64,000 bases of DNA, taken from contig CANTUR010000425.1 in the NCBI GenBank assembly GCA_947683625.1, positions 992,001 through 1,056,000 of the forward strand, read 5' to 3'. Positions 1 through 13,387 of the stretch are shown here, piece after piece (the first letter of the stretch is position 1; the number at the start of each line of letters is the position of its first letter). Under the pieces are notes generated by a model that had not been told where the DNA came from, searched no databases, and worked only from the letters and a program-made list of their open reading frames with translations. The translations under genes were made by a program, and so were the position numbers. Source of the DNA: Mallotus nudiflorus. Its lineage: Eukaryota > Streptophyta > Magnoliopsida > Malpighiales > Euphorbiaceae.

Positions 1-386
1 ATTCAAAAAAATTTTGCTGGAATAAGAGCAAGCCATCTATTCAGTTTCATTATTATAAAAATTTTGGCTACATTGTCAAAAATTGCAGAAAGAAAAAGGG
101 TGTTATGCAACAATAATCTCCTCAATAAGCTAATGTGAGTGAAGGAAGGAAGGAAGGAAGAAGCTGAACATGTACTTATGATGGCACAAACAACCAAAGT
201 AGTTGATGTGCATACATAGTTAATCGAAGTGGCTACACAAGTCATATAACAAAGCATTTAAATTTGTTCAACTCTCTAGATAGAACAGACTAACCAAAAT
301 TTAAGCTTGGGAATGGTCATATGGTCAAGGCATGAGGAAGAGGCTTAGTTCTAATCAGGTCTAACAAAGGTACTAAAATCACTACT
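1..386 (+). pseudogene. Copia-1 gag C-terminus and protease, decayed
   Basis: Frame-by-frame reading gives a degenerate zinc knuckle (FGYIVKNCRKKK, with first cysteines lost) near 50-95. A Copia protease-like segment follows (SGYTSHITKHLNLFNSLDR near 220-280), then KLGNGHMVKA-GRG. Stops occur in the frame. A short GAAG microsatellite sits near 139-162. The protein continues after the solo LTR at 3733. This is a dead fragment with no expected product. Confidence 0.7.
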
Positions 387-3286
387 TGTCACGACCCAAA
401 ACAGGGGGTCATGACCGACACTAAGGAACGGGAATTCTTTCAAATCTGAAACCCGTAGCTAGCCTTTAAAATAAATAAAAGTATGTAATATATATTAAAA
501 TAAATAAAATATTATGCAGCGGAATTAAATCTCAAAAATAAAATAATAATCCATCAACTCTTTTAATAATATAAATCCATCTCATATAATATAAATCCTT
601 CAATACAAATACTTGATTCAAACTTTTAAAATTTAAATCTCATACATATATAATACATACAGCTCACTGAAATAACTACTACAGTGTCTAGAATAAAAAA
701 TAAAACTCAGGTAAGCAGTTTACATAATAAGGTCGTGGCGGAAGAAATCTGACGTAAAAGCCTGCTACTGAGGTCTAAGGATGAAGACTTTCTTGAAAAA
801 TGTCAACAGAGGGGAGTCTGACCTCACTGAGTGAATTGTTATAATATATATACATGCATAACTAAATGACAAATGCAAACACTCAATAGTTTATATAATA
901 AATATATATATAGGCAAATACACACATATGCAGCAAAAATCATTTTATATATATAACACTAAAAAATATCCGTTTATGAAGGATCAAATAGAACCCTAGA
1001 TGATCGCAACCTCAAATAGTGTTAGACAACAATCTAGCCATACAGGCTCACTTATTCTAAATAAATTCACTTGTTCCATTTGGACAGTAGACTGGCCCCG
1101 AAACACTAAGTCGACCGAGCTCCAACAGTCTGATTGTCAGTGTGATTGACCCTGAGACACTTGGTCAACCAAGCTCCAGCAACCACACTCTCAATCACAT
1201 CACACATCAATCAAATCAATCCAATCATAATCCATAAATAGGTTAGTAATTTAACTTACAATCTATCATCGTACCGGTACATACTCAGTCATAGTGCTGC
1301 TCACTAAGTAGCACGTTCTATTAATATCCTTCATTTAAAATAAACTCATACATTCATAAAATAAATGATGCATGATATTAATTTAAATAGCAATATAAAC
1401 CATATATATACTAGAAATATACCAAAAATAAACCAAGTATATTTCGAGTATATATATGTCAAACAAATTCAGTTCAATTATAAAATAAACCAAAAATAAA
1501 CCATATATATATACTTAAAAACATTTTAGGTATAGATCAAGAATAATATATGCATTTAATTTAAAATATACCAAAAATATACTAAAAATATACCTAAAAT
1601 ATACTTCAGCATTTATTAAATTATTTATGCATATTTCATACAATTAAAACATACATTTCTAAAAACATGCATCCTAATACACGTATATATAAAATAACAA
1701 CTCACAATTGTGCGTTCCACGAGACGAGTCCGACGGGCTTGGTCCACTAGGTCTCGGTCTTGGCACAACTAATAAATAAATCACAATACGAAATTAGAAT
1801 AAATCTAACAAATTTCTAGAGACTCAATTTAGAATTCCGGACACAGACAAGGAATAAGAGTTTGACCGAATGTCACGTTTTACTATAATTCTACCAAAAA
1901 TTCGGCAGAACCTTCCTTGTAAAACGGACATCTCTTTACTCAGAAAGTAGAGTCAGTCCTGCAAGAAAACACACTTTAAATACAAATAGTCACACAACCC
2001 CTCGATTGAACTCCCAAACTACAATTCCACCGACTGAAGTTTACAATTCACGAGATATACATAGAATACATGAAAATTCCAAATATACTGAAAATACCCT
2101 TTATATACCAAAATATAGCAATTTAGATATTTAAACATTAAAAATAATTAGTTTACCGATAATTAGTTTAAAACCCTAATATTAATAAAATATTATTAAA
2201 AATCAATAATTCCCAATAAATTCACAAATATTAATAGAATTTCATTTAATAAATCCAAATTACTTAATTAGCCCAAAAACATATTAAAAATCATTAAAAA
2301 CTCATTTATTTACAAAAATAATATATTATATATAATTTGAAAATAAATTTCAAAAAATAGTTTTAATTAGTTAAAAATAGTAAATAATTTGTAAAAATCA
2401 TTTTTATACCTCAAATAATTATTAAAACCAATTAAACTTAATATTCAACTAATATTACTACCAAATTATCAAAATCCCCCTAATATATAAAAATTCACAT
2501 AATATACTGTAATTATTCAAAAATTCACTAAAAATTATATAATTACTCTAAAATTATTTTCTCAACATATAATTCAATAAAATCAATAATTATGCTCAAT
2601 AAACCAATTAATTTTAACAAAATACTCATTTAACCTATATTCCCAAAATTTACCTAAACTAAATAAAATTATAATAATTACACAAAAATCAAAAAAAATT
2701 ATAAATTAAATTCTATAATTAATTTCAACTTCTATAAACACCAAAAATCACAATTTCACAATTTATTTAATTAATTTACGAAAATTAGAAAATATTAATA
2801 AAATAATTAAAAATTCACAAAAATCAAAATAAATTCCAAAAATTCTACAAAAATTACAGGATGTAGATTGAGCTACTAGAAATAACTTTTGTGAAGGAAT
2901 TTAGCTTGAATCATCAAGATTGAAGTTCAAAAAAATCAAGAAACTCAAATGGCCGAAAATGAAATCAAGCTTAAATCCTTACCAAATCGAGTTTTCAAGC
3001 TACAAGGAGCTTAGAATTATCTTTTATGGAGTTCTAGGAGCAAAACAACATCGAAATCATAAAAAACGGTGATCAAAAAGGGGTTGAATGGAGTTAGCTC
3101 GATTTTTTGGCTTCTCAGGTTTAGCAGCGATCACCAGCGCTGGAGAGGGTGGAAAAGGGTGGCCGAGCAGCTGGGAAAGGTGGCGGCACACTGAACGGAG
3201 GGGAACGAGATTTACAGCAGAAGGGGTGAGGAGAGGGTGTCGGGAATAGAGGTATGGGACAATGGCAAATAACGTAATTTTGTTAG

Positions 3287-3349
<63 letters not shown>

Positions 3350-3732
3350 AAAACATTAACACTTTATATCAAAATATAATAATATTATAACTTAAAATAA
3401 TCCTACACCACACATAAATGTATATACATATACATATATAATAATAATAATGAAAATTATAAAATATATATATATATATGCAACATATAATCATGCATAA
3501 AACCACACAATTTAATAAAATGAACTAACGTAAATAAATAAATAATTATTTAGGTATTATTTTTCCAAAAATATAAGTCTCGGGAAAATTTTATGTAGAA
3601 AACTTAAAATAATTAAAAATTAACTTTAATTATTAACAAAATAATTAAATAGTCAGATATATATATATTAAAATTATTAATACTGCATATCCCGATATAG
3701 TATAAAAACATTTAAAACATTGGGTTGTTACA
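387..3732 (-). mobile_element. Solo LTR (3.3 kb) related to Gypsy-A and Gypsy-B, inserted in Copia-1
   Basis: Read on the minus strand it starts TGTAACAACCCAATG at 3732 and ends GGGTCGTGACA at 387. These are the ends of the Gypsy-A LTR, and internal blocks match as well: the 34-bp repeats, the CACTCAGTGAGGTC block and the GAATTCCCGTTCC block. No gag-pol is attached. Flanks are CTACT (382-386) and TTACT (3733-3737), an imperfect 5-bp target-site duplication, and the Copia reading frame resumes directly after it. This is the expected product of LTR-LTR recombination that removed a full element. It contains a (TA)n tract at 3288-3345. Confidence 0.88.
3288..3345. repeat. (TA)n microsatellite in the solo LTR
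   Basis: About 29 uninterrupted TA units. The corresponding place in the Gypsy-A LTR lacks an expansion of this size, so it grew after the copies diverged. Confidence 0.95.
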
Positions 3733-6535
3733 TTACTGAAGTGCTTTATATACCTGAGTTAGTTTAAAATTTATTAAGTGTGGCTCAATTGCTTAAACAT
3801 AGATACAATGTGTTATTTAAAGATGATTTTTGTCATATCCTTGCTACTAATGGTTATGGATTTGCTAATATTAAAATGTTTGGTAATGAATTTTATTTGA
3901 ATCTCAATTCATTTGAGGGAAAGGCTTGTAGTGCTATTTTTTATAAAAGCTTAAAGTGGCATAAAGGATTTGGCCACTTTAACTTTATATCAATAAAGCT
4001 GACGTACACTACTAGTTTAGTAGATGATATGCCTGAAGTCTTAGTATGTGAGGAGAGCTGTAAAGGGTGTCAACTTGGAAAAATGCGCAGGGTGTCATTT
4101 CCTTTAGGTGTGTCAAATAAAGCCACTGAAAAATTAGAATTGATCCACTCAAACATTTATGGACCAATGAGAATAACCTCCTTGAACAACAGTATGTACT
4201 TTTTGTTATTTATTAATGATTTCAGTAAAATGGCATGGGTGTATTTTCTAAAGGCCAAATCTCAAGCTCTTTCTATGTTTAAAGAGTTCAAGTCTTTAGT
4301 TAAAACTCAGAGTGGGTTCAAGGTGAGAGTTTTAAGAATTGATAATGGTGGTGAGTATGCTTCTGTTGAGTTTAAAACCTTTTGTGTTGAGTCCAAAATT
4401 ATGCACTAGTTCACTGCTCCTTACTCCCCTTAGAAAAATAGGGTCTTTGAAAGGAAAAATAGGACTATGATGGAGATGGTAAGGTATTTATTATATGAAA
4501 AAAATTTGCCAAAAAGTTAATTGGCAGAGGTTGTCAATACTATTGTATATTTGCTTAATAGGCTACCAACTAAGTTTATTAAGGGTAAAACTCCTTTTGA
4601 AGTTTGGCATGGCTTTAAACCTTCTGTAAAACACTTAAATGTGTTTAGATCACTTGTTTAATATCATGTACCTACTGCAAAAAGGGGAAAGCTTGATGAA
4701 AAAGCTTAAGTTGGTGTATTGGTGGGCTATACAGCTAAATATAAGGGTTATATAGTTCTTTGTGTGGATAACATGAAGATTTTAGTTAGTAGAGATGTGT
4801 ACATTAACGAATCTTCTTGGTGGGACTAGAATTCAAAGAAGATTATGTAGCATTATCAGTTAATAACTACTGTGGATGATCTTATTTCTATCAACAATAA
4901 TTCTAGTGATGTGTTTAATATATGTGGAACTACTGACTCTGTTATGATGAAAATAAGACCTTTATAAAAAATATACGAGAGATGCAACCTTATTCATGCT
5001 GAGCCAACAAGTTTTTCAGAAGCTATAAAGATGCCAAAATGGGTTGATGCAATGAAAACTGAAATAGAAATGATTGAGAAGAATGGGACATGGGAGTTGA
5101 CAAACTTACTTGAAAACAAGCAGGCCATAGGTGTGAAGTGGGTATATAGGACCAAATTTAATCCAAATGGTTCTATTTTCAAGCATAAGGCAAGGTTAGT
5201 TGTTAAAGGATATGCTCAGGTAGCTGGGTTTAATTATAGAGACACTTTTGCACCAGTAGTAAGGCATGATACCATCAGATTGCTGCTTGCAATTGCTGCT
5301 CAGTTTGGCTGGAAAGTTTACCATTTAGACATGATGTCTAATTTTCTTAATAGTATGCTTCATAAAGATATCTACATTAAGCAACTAGAAGGTTTTGAGA
5401 TTGTGGGAATGGAGAACACAATGTATAAGCTGATCAAAGCCCTCTATGGATTAAAGCAAGCACCTAGGGCCTGGTATAGTAGAATCGATGCAAATATGGC
5501 ACAACATGGTTTTAAAAGAAGTGACAGTGAAGCTATTTTGTATATAAAGCGAAAAGATGGAGAAGTGCAGCTGATTGTCTCATTATATATGGATGATCTT
5601 ATGGTTACAAGGGGTAATGAGCAACTTGTTTCTCAATTTAAGCAAGAAATGGAAAGTCAGTTTGAAATGTTTGATCTTGGTTTGACGAATTATTTTTTGG
5701 GAATGGAAATTTATCAACACACTGCTGATATTTTTATTTCACAAAAAAATATGCTAAAGACATATTAAAAGGGTTGAAATTAAATTCTTACAAAGAGGTT
5801 AGAACTCCCATGATTCTGAATGAGAAAGTATCCAAAGATGATGGTGAGAAGCTTGCATAACCTTTATGTTATAGAAGCTTAGTTAGAAGTTTTTTGTACC
5901 TGACTGTACAAGACCTGATTTAATGTTTTCAATAAGCTCACTATCAAGATACATGAGTGCTCTAAGTCATGTGCATCTTGGTTTAGCTACAAGAGTGTTA
6001 AAGTATGTGAAAGGTACCGTTGATAAAGGGATATGGTACACCAAGTTTGGTGAGGTGAGCTTGATTGGGCATTCAGATATTGATTGGGCTGGTTATGTTG
6101 ATGATATAAGAAACCATCAAGTTATGTTTTTTCTCTTGGAACAAGAGCAATTTGCTGGAATGCAAAGAAATAAGAAGTAATAGCTCAATTTACTGTGGAA
6201 GCCAAATATATTTCAATAGCAACAGCAACTAATCAAGCTATTTGGCTAAGAAAGGTTCTTATAAAATTGGGGATGGTTCAAAGCTCACCAACAGAGTTGT
6301 TTTGTGATAATAAATCTGCAATAACCATAGCTAAGAATCTAGTTTAGCATGGGAGAACAAAACATATTAATGTGAAGTATCATTCCATTAGAGAGGCAGA
6401 GAAGAACATGGAGGTTAAAGTGATTTATTACTCTTCTGAATTTCAGATTGCAGATGTGATGACTAAAGCTTTACCAAGAACAAGGCTTGAATTCTTGAAG
6501 CTTAAGCTCGATATGGCTAGCCAAAATCTCAAGTA
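3733..6535 (+). pseudogene. Copia-1 pol: integrase, reverse transcriptase and RNase H, decayed
   Basis: Reading order: the pre-integrase motif (NLLSVAQLLKHRYNV, about 3766-3810), an HHCC-like zinc region (KWHKGFGH and CKGCQLGK), and an integrase core (LELIHSNIYGPM ... DNGGEY, 4130-4370). Reverse transcriptase spans 5031-5768 with KWVYRTKFNPNG, YGLKQAPRAWY and the catalytic LYMDDLMV. RNase H spans 5920-6530 and ends LDMASQNLK-stop. Open stretches are 3780-4409, 5031-5768 and 5923-6180; other parts carry stops and frameshifts, many explicable as CAG/CAA-to-stop changes. No product is expected. Confidence 0.85.
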
Positions 6536-6538
6536 GGA

Positions 6539-6962
6539 GTGTTAAAGCTTGTGAGATTTTGTTTGGAGATCAAGAAGCCTATGGAAATGAAGTTAGCAGC
6601 AACTGAAGTCTGATTTGAAGATCTCTTGGAACTATTTTGTTCTTTTTTCGTATGCAATTCAAAACTAACTAAAGTTGTTTGTTTGTATCTAGTCAATGTT
6701 AGGTCCATAATTTCAGGATGTGTCTTTCTAAAAAGTAGACCAAATCTTCCATAGGTGGTTGATTAGAAGTACTATAACTTTAAATGTAATGATGACTTTT
6801 ATTTTTGTAAGCTTTATATATCAAAGTAAATGGAAGAGAAATATGTTAATGTGTTATGAAAAATTATATCTCTGCTTCTGTCATTTTCTCTTCTTAAAAG
6901 CTTAGCAATCTTGTGTTACTTTTGCTAGTAATTACAAGAGTTAATCTTGTGTGATTTCAACA
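6539..6962 (+). repeat. Copia-1 3' LTR (approximate)
   Basis: It begins TGTTAAAGC immediately after a purine-rich GTAGGAG stretch that follows the pol stop, as expected for polypurine tract plus LTR. The proposed end is TTCAACA at 6962, roughly complementary to the TGTTAA start. The partner LTR is outside the window, so the end is not confirmed. Confidence 0.5.
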
Positions 6963-7419
6963 TGCGTTTCGATAAAATTGAGTGGACTAAAAAAATCTCT
7001 TTCAATACGATGTAATTCAAACTCAAAATTTTATTTCAACAAATCCTAAATCTTTTCAATTGCAAACAATAAATGTTCATTTTCCTTATAACTATTAACA
7101 TCAAAGAATATGTACATATGTTACAACCCAAGTCCCAAAGGCGGCAACAAGTAGTACAATTATTATTTTAGTTTAAGCTATATAAATTTTTCCAAGAATT
7201 TATCTCAATTGGATATAACAGGGGCAGCCCCTATTAAATTAACAACATCATGTTTTAAACCTTACATTTCATAATGTTTTGAAGAGAAATTCCCACTTAA
7301 TTGCTCCTTCACCGGCGGAGTTTAGTTATTTGATGAACAATTGAAAGAATCAATTTCTCCTTTCTTCTAAAAAAATTTACGACAAAGTGAAAAATAAAAA
7401 AATTAATCTTCCTCAATAT
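6963..7419. other. Intergenic / 3' flank of the LIN-like gene
   Basis: AT-rich, no coding signal. The part next to 7420 should be 3' UTR of the minus-strand E3 ligase gene. No further element is recognised. Confidence 0.5.
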
Positions 7420-10400
7420 CTAGCTCAATCCCCATGCCTGCAAACGGAGCAGAGTGGCATTTAAACATAGAGAACCCCGAAAGAATTATATCACTGCTTT
7501 TGTATAGAAAATGCAAGAAAAGGTTGTCTTTTTACCTGAATTCGACCGTCTGAAGTCCCAATAACTAACATTTCTTCATTATCATCAAGAGCCATGCAAA
7601 GAATCCTAGCACCATCTCTGCCAATTTGTAGTGTTTCAATCCTGTTCTGCTTTTTCTGATCCCAAATTTCTATGCTTCCTCCTTTAGACCCTAAATAGAT
7701 TAGCTCTGAGCTTATTACCATTGCTCTCACTTCCAATGTTGTTGGCACTGAACCAACCTGACCATAATTTGATGCGTTCCAAATCTTAACAGCTGCTCCA
7801 TCTAAGGCAGAGCTGGCTGCATATATAAGTCCATTTCGAACTTGGAGTGCGTGTATGGGATTTGATTTTCCAAGTAATTTTCTTGATCCATGTTGAATTG
7901 TGACTAGTGTTCCTGTTGCCAAATCAATTTCCTGAAGAAAAAAAAAAAGACAAAAGCAGACTTAATTCAGAACTTCAATTTGAAGAAACGATAGCTAGAC
8001 CAGTTGCATGGAACATACCTGAATGCTATTATCATGACATCCACAATATAATTGTCCTTGTACAAGAGTTAAGCACTTGACATATTTATTTGGATTCAAC
8101 AATTTGGATCCTCCATTCCATGAGTGCACCTGACAGGAATCAAAGATCCTTTTAACTTGTAATGAAAGCAGAAGTTTATCAGTAACAGAAAAGATGGATG
8201 ATTTTATATGATACCTTGACACCAGCACCTTGTGGAATGAAACAGGAAATGCTATTGGCCACCACTAGATTATGAACCTGGTCCTTCATATCATGCATTT
8301 GTACACAATGCAGGTCTTCATTGCTAATAGACCATACCCTTGCAGTTCTATCTAAAGAACCACTATATAGTCTTTCGCCAGATTGTAAAAGAACCAAGCT
8401 GGTGACTGCCTTTGTGTGTTCTTTAGTTTCTTGGATGAGATGAAGAACGCTACCTCTACCAGTCCAAACCTTCAGAAATTGAGAGTATGTTGTTATTCTA
8501 ACTCGCAGCATATATGAATTTGGAAAATTATGAAGCTGGTGGGGGTAAATACCTTTATGGTTCCATCGGAATGGCCAGAAAATATTATGTTTTTAAAGCA
8601 AGCAACTGAAAGTACTTCTCCATTCTCACTGCAATCTGCTTGAGCTAGTTCTTCATGATTCCACAATTCCTAATGACAACAAGCACATTCATTTTTCTTT
8701 TATTTTCAAGAAGCAATACTGATAACCTAGCCTTCAGGAGCAACAAACTTACAGCACTGGAGTCTCGCCCCTCGGAGAGCACGTTCAGGATTTCAAGTGC
8801 CAAGGGAGAGAATTTCTTAAGCTCTCTTAGACCTTTCTTGATATCTTTCATATAGGAAGTAAGATCTCGCAGCCCCTCTAGAATCACAATGTCATATAAG
8901 ATTTTGAAGTAAATTATTATAAGATTCAATTGTTGCTGGGATTGCTACTTACCGGGGTCACTTATGAAGCTTTTTAGAGCAAGCAACGAGAGGACTCTGT
9001 CTTCTGTGTCTTTCGTAGACTTGAAAATTGTAATGAAGCGTTTGAGCAAGCAAACTCGAGCTGCTCCTCGTATCCCTGTGTCTGGAAGAACACCAAGCAT
9101 ATGTGTAAGCCATGTTGCTGATACAAAGCATGCTGCACGAAAATCTGCATTTCTGCTTTTCAAGCCTTCTGCTAAAGCCTCAAAGACTAAACCAAACTCA
9201 TGGCTTACTAGAGCAAAAGCCATTTTCCTTTCCCAGTCTTCAGCTGCCCTCTCTTCTTCCTGTAGATATCAACAGAAGCAGAAAATAAGCAGTTTTATTG
9301 ATTTAAAGACCACCTTTAATAATTGCAAAGAAACTGACCGATATCTCTTCAATTTCTACTGACAGGTTGCCACGCTGCTCCATGCGCATTAGATTTCTGT
9401 AACTCTTGCCAAGTCCGGCACGTTTCAGAAGAAGAGCTCTAGTAAGAGACTTTCCAGAGGCAGTGAACCTTCCTTGCAATAATATAATTGTATCTGCAGC
9501 TGCGATTTGAGCAGCAGGAAATTCAGATTTTCTGAGGCATGAAATGAGCACATCTATTGCCTCTTCTCGGTATATGCTCATCTTTTTTGGCTCAGCCTGC
9601 CAAATAATCATTTAATGCAAGAAACGATCATGTGATTTGATATGTTCATGTTTCATAAGGTTCAACAGATGTCAAAGAAATTGACGGCATACCAGAAGAT
9701 CAAGTTGGAGCAAGAGACCAGCCACAACAGGACATTGATCTTGAAGAGCTGTCTGCAAATAGTTAAGAAGGCTGTGCATTGTACTAAAAGGACCTTCATC
9801 CTTAATAATGTGAAGAACTTGCTCACTGAATGTCCTCCTAAGCAGATATTAAAGACTTAATTTTACCCTCACAGGCACACATCATAAGCACAAATCGCAA
9901 AAAGTTATAGATTAGAGGCTTAAACTTGAGATTGAATTACCTGTTTAATTTGACTAGCTCAAAGAAGAAGCGAACTATCTCGAATCGTTGTCCATCGCTT
10001 GCACTCATGAAGCTATCCAAAACTGGAGCCAGTTCAGCTTTATCGGCTATCATGTTTCTACATTTCCCATATTCCTGCATACATCTTGTTAAGATCCCAA
10101 CAGCTGATATCCTTTCCACTACCCACTCAGCTTCCAAACATTCAACTATACTTTCAATCACTTTAGTTGAAACAATGGCATTAGCAATTGAAGAAACGAT
10201 ACTTTCTTCACTGCTACCGAGGATTTGTCCAAGCAGGAGAACAGCAGCTGTTTTGGGCTTCATACACATCTTAAGCATATCATCATCTTTCTTCGTAATG
10301 ACTGTTAAAAGTGATTCCACCATGTCCATCTCTAGCAATCTCATTGTAGAGGGTGTTAACAGATATATCAATACAACAGCCTCCAATAAACCCTTCTTGA

Positions 10401-13387
10401 AAAGAGCCACGATGCATTCCACATCAGATTCTACTCTTTTGAGAGTCTGGACCACACTTTTTTCTCTTGACCCCAATTCAGACAGAAGAAAAACAGTTGC
10501 TCTCAACACTTGTGGATCGACAGAATTGAAAAGGATCTCCACAAATCCATTAATAACTGAGGGTTTTGAGAGCATACTTTGGATATCAAGGTCCATGTTA
10601 GCATCCTGCCAGAATTGCTCTATTTGAAGGACAGCCATTTCAGACTCATTCAAAATTTCTGACATGCAAAGATTAGTAATAGCCTGTCGCAGCTCACTCA
10701 TTGTACTATCAATGGAAGCTTGGCTAATGACACTATTAGGAGAAAAATTCGGAGCTCTTCCTGTTGGCTTGAAACTTGATTCAGTTTTCTGCTGTTGAGT
10801 TTCGGCATGATTTGAGACGAATTCAGGATTCAATTCTATCCAACTTGCAACAAGCCTTTTGAGAACATAATTTGTCTTAGGCAGTTGAGTGCTATGCAAT
10901 TCCTGTCGCGTAATGGGGCATGTTGAGTTTCCTCTTTCAATCCATTCTTGAATTGCCCTTCGCTCATACGTCTGTCCGGTCTCCAGAGTCACAGGATCAT
11001 CAAACAAATGGCTCGTTATGGGACAGACAAAGTCCTTAGGAGGTGTATGCTTTCCTGCACCTGGAGGATTATCTTTATCTCCCATTACATGATCTGTAGG
11101 ACTAATGGTGACATAAAAGCAAAAATGAGAAAATTACAGGGGACAAGGTAAAGTTAATGAGGTTACTTTCACGAAACATACCTACTGGAATCTGCAATAT
11201 TAAGCTGCTTTTGTTTTTGGGTTTGGCTTTGTCTTTGTCTAGGCTCAAACAATTTCAATTTTTCGTTCTTTATCTACATGACAACAGCAGAACATTTACA
11301 ACTGAAATAAACTGCATTGTTAAATCAGTCAAGAATCGACAACTATTTTCTTGTTTGCAACGATTGTTACCTCAAGTTCGGCTCCAGATTCTGAAGAGGA
11401 ATTAAGCATATTATCACCCAAAGAAGACTCCAATTCAGAGTCAGAAACTAAAGTTGGCGAAGTTGACAATGTCCTATGGTTTTCAATTTTTTGAGTTTTT
11501 GCAGACACCCTTCGAGGATACGATGATGGAGAGGACTTTGATCTACTGTTTCTGCTGCCACTGAAAGTAAAGAATTCATCTGATCGTTCACCATCAGCCC
11601 ATATTGGCTGCGAGAAAAAAGGAAAAAAGACCGAAAAGATAAAGTGTCAGAGCCTAGAATACAAGACTAAGCTTGGACTTGTCAAACAAAGACTTTTTTT
11701 ATGAAAGAAAAACAAACAAGTTTTGCAAGATACATGCTAGTTAATTACTCTATCCAGTCATTTTGTAGTAAAGACTTTCCAGAAGAGGACACGAAATATG
11801 CAGGCTATTGTAATGAATTTTCTCTGCAAGTTGGAGCTTGAATAGTTCAAAGACGTAGAGATGAATTCTTAAAATTGGTCAAATAATTGTTTCAAAAAGT
11901 AGTCCACTCAATGCAAAAATATTGTTTCCCTAATTGACCTTTAATGACATTAACAAATATACGTATCACATGTGAGAATCTGAATGAATTGACTATTGCT
12001 AGCCATATGCATTGCATAATTGATGTTTTGAGAAGTAAAATTTAAGAAACTTATCCAACCTGTCCAACTTGTCAAATAATCCAAATAGGGTTTTAGGCAG
12101 ACCTACTCAAATTGTTGATATAATTTTTTAACATACCATATTAATTAAATCCTTCAGTTGTCTTGTCTTGTTGACACATTCAAAGCAAAATTCATTAGGT
12201 GAATTTAACAAATATAAAATTAATCTACTAAAGAAAAGTTGCTTATGTATGCACAAATGAAATAAGAAAGGATTTCTGTTGGGAACGTACGGCAGACACA
12301 ACCAGAAGAAAAGAAAAAATCTTGGATTAAAAAAGTGGATAAAATAATGATAGCTTCATAAAATTATGCCAATTAAAGGAATTTTTTAACATGATCCATA
12401 GCACTATGTTACTCAAACTTTAGAACAAATATACAATGTGGGGCAGAAAATGAGAAAATTTACAAGTTGAACACCAATTCATGAAGTGGGAGTATTTGAA
12501 ACTTGCAAAAAGATTGAATTTTTATGAAATCTTAATAATGAAAAGAATGAAAAAAATTAAAGGTGAAAACTTTGAGAATTCATCATTACATTATACCGTC
12601 CATTCTCGAAGCCCAGTTCCTTTGTTTTGATCCTTTTATCATCGCCGCCACTCAGTTTATCAGCTTTTCCCTTTAAGATAAACGATGGTGGTGTAATTGC
12701 TATATTTGCATCGCTATTCTTTAAAATCTCCATAAAATATTGAGCAAAAACTCTGCAATTCTCATCAATAACATCTTCATAACTCCTTTCCAACTCCTTC
12801 AATTCTAAAGCTTGCCCTCCACTGATTTTCGACAACAATTTCGAGCTAGGAAGAACAACAGACACATCACACGTAGAATTTTCATCGCTATCGTAGCCCA
12901 TGTTCGTTGAAAAAGAAGATGAAATTCTTGATCTTCGCTCATTAAACCATTCAAGAACTGGTAAAAGATGCACCAAAAACAGGTCCTGGAAAATGAAAGG
13001 AGCTATGTCGGACCGCGCTAATAAAGGGTCTAAATAGAATATGTTAAGAAGACTAATGGAGGCATTAGTGTGTTGCTGTGTAAGTGTGGAAATAAGGGAT
13101 AGAAGGAACGAAGATAATGGGGTTTCAGGGTACGAAACAAGGAGCCTTTCCGCGAGGCGAAGCGAGGAGGATTGAGTGGAAGGATTTGTGGCTGAAATTG
13201 CCTTTTCAAGAGTTTGTAAGGCTAGATTTAAGGGTTTAAGAGAGGTGGTTTTTTTGGTTTTATTGCGGAGAGTGGTGAAAAGATGGTGGCGGAAGTCCGG
13301 TTGTGAGATAGCTTCAGAGAGAAAAGTGCAGGTTTGGTGGAGAATTTGGGATGCTGAAACGGCAGCAGCCGCAGCAGCGGTTGTCAT
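7420..13387 (-). CDS. LIN: LIN/CERBERUS-type U-box and WD40 E3 ubiquitin-protein ligase, 13 exons
   Basis: Manually joined exons (minus strand): 13387-12590, 11607-11371, 11191-11182, 11093-9941, 9837-9693, 9596-9339, 9259-8953, 8877-8753, 8669-8553, 8469-8215, 8129-8019, 7931-7536, 7437-7420. All have GT-AG borders and phases close to 3,930 nt (1,309 aa). Residues 1-345 match the N-terminus of LIN/CERBERUS-type proteins. A U-box lies near 368-440 (KDFVCPITSHLFDDPVTLE, CPITRQ), alpha-helical repeats near 480-1010, and WD40 repeats from about 1012 to 1305 (SGHSDGTIKVW, YSGSLDRTARVW). Family members are E3 ligases; LIN and CERBERUS act in legume infection-thread growth and root symbiosis, but a paralog here may have another role. 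The legume proteins are, from memory, somewhat longer. The start is the ATG before TTAAAAAA. Exon 3 is a predicted 10-nt microexon. Confidence 0.88.

Larger units (their letters stand above)
1..6962 (+). mobile_element. Copia-1: decayed Ty1/Copia retrotransposon, 5' end outside window, split by a solo LTR
   Basis: The order of degenerate domains (gag zinc knuckle, protease, integrase, reverse transcriptase, RNase H, then a 3' LTR) is that of Ty1/Copia. Reading can be followed up to 386 and resumes at 3733 in the same protein context (GTKIT before the break, then EVLYIPEL after it), which shows one element interrupted by a later insertion. The 5' LTR and most of gag lie left of the window. Many in-frame stops make it non-functional. 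Confidence 0.85.

Noticed and set aside
9926..10627. 233-codon plus-strand frame opposite LIN-like exon 4
   Set aside because: Shadow of the real minus-strand exon with U-box and repeat domains.
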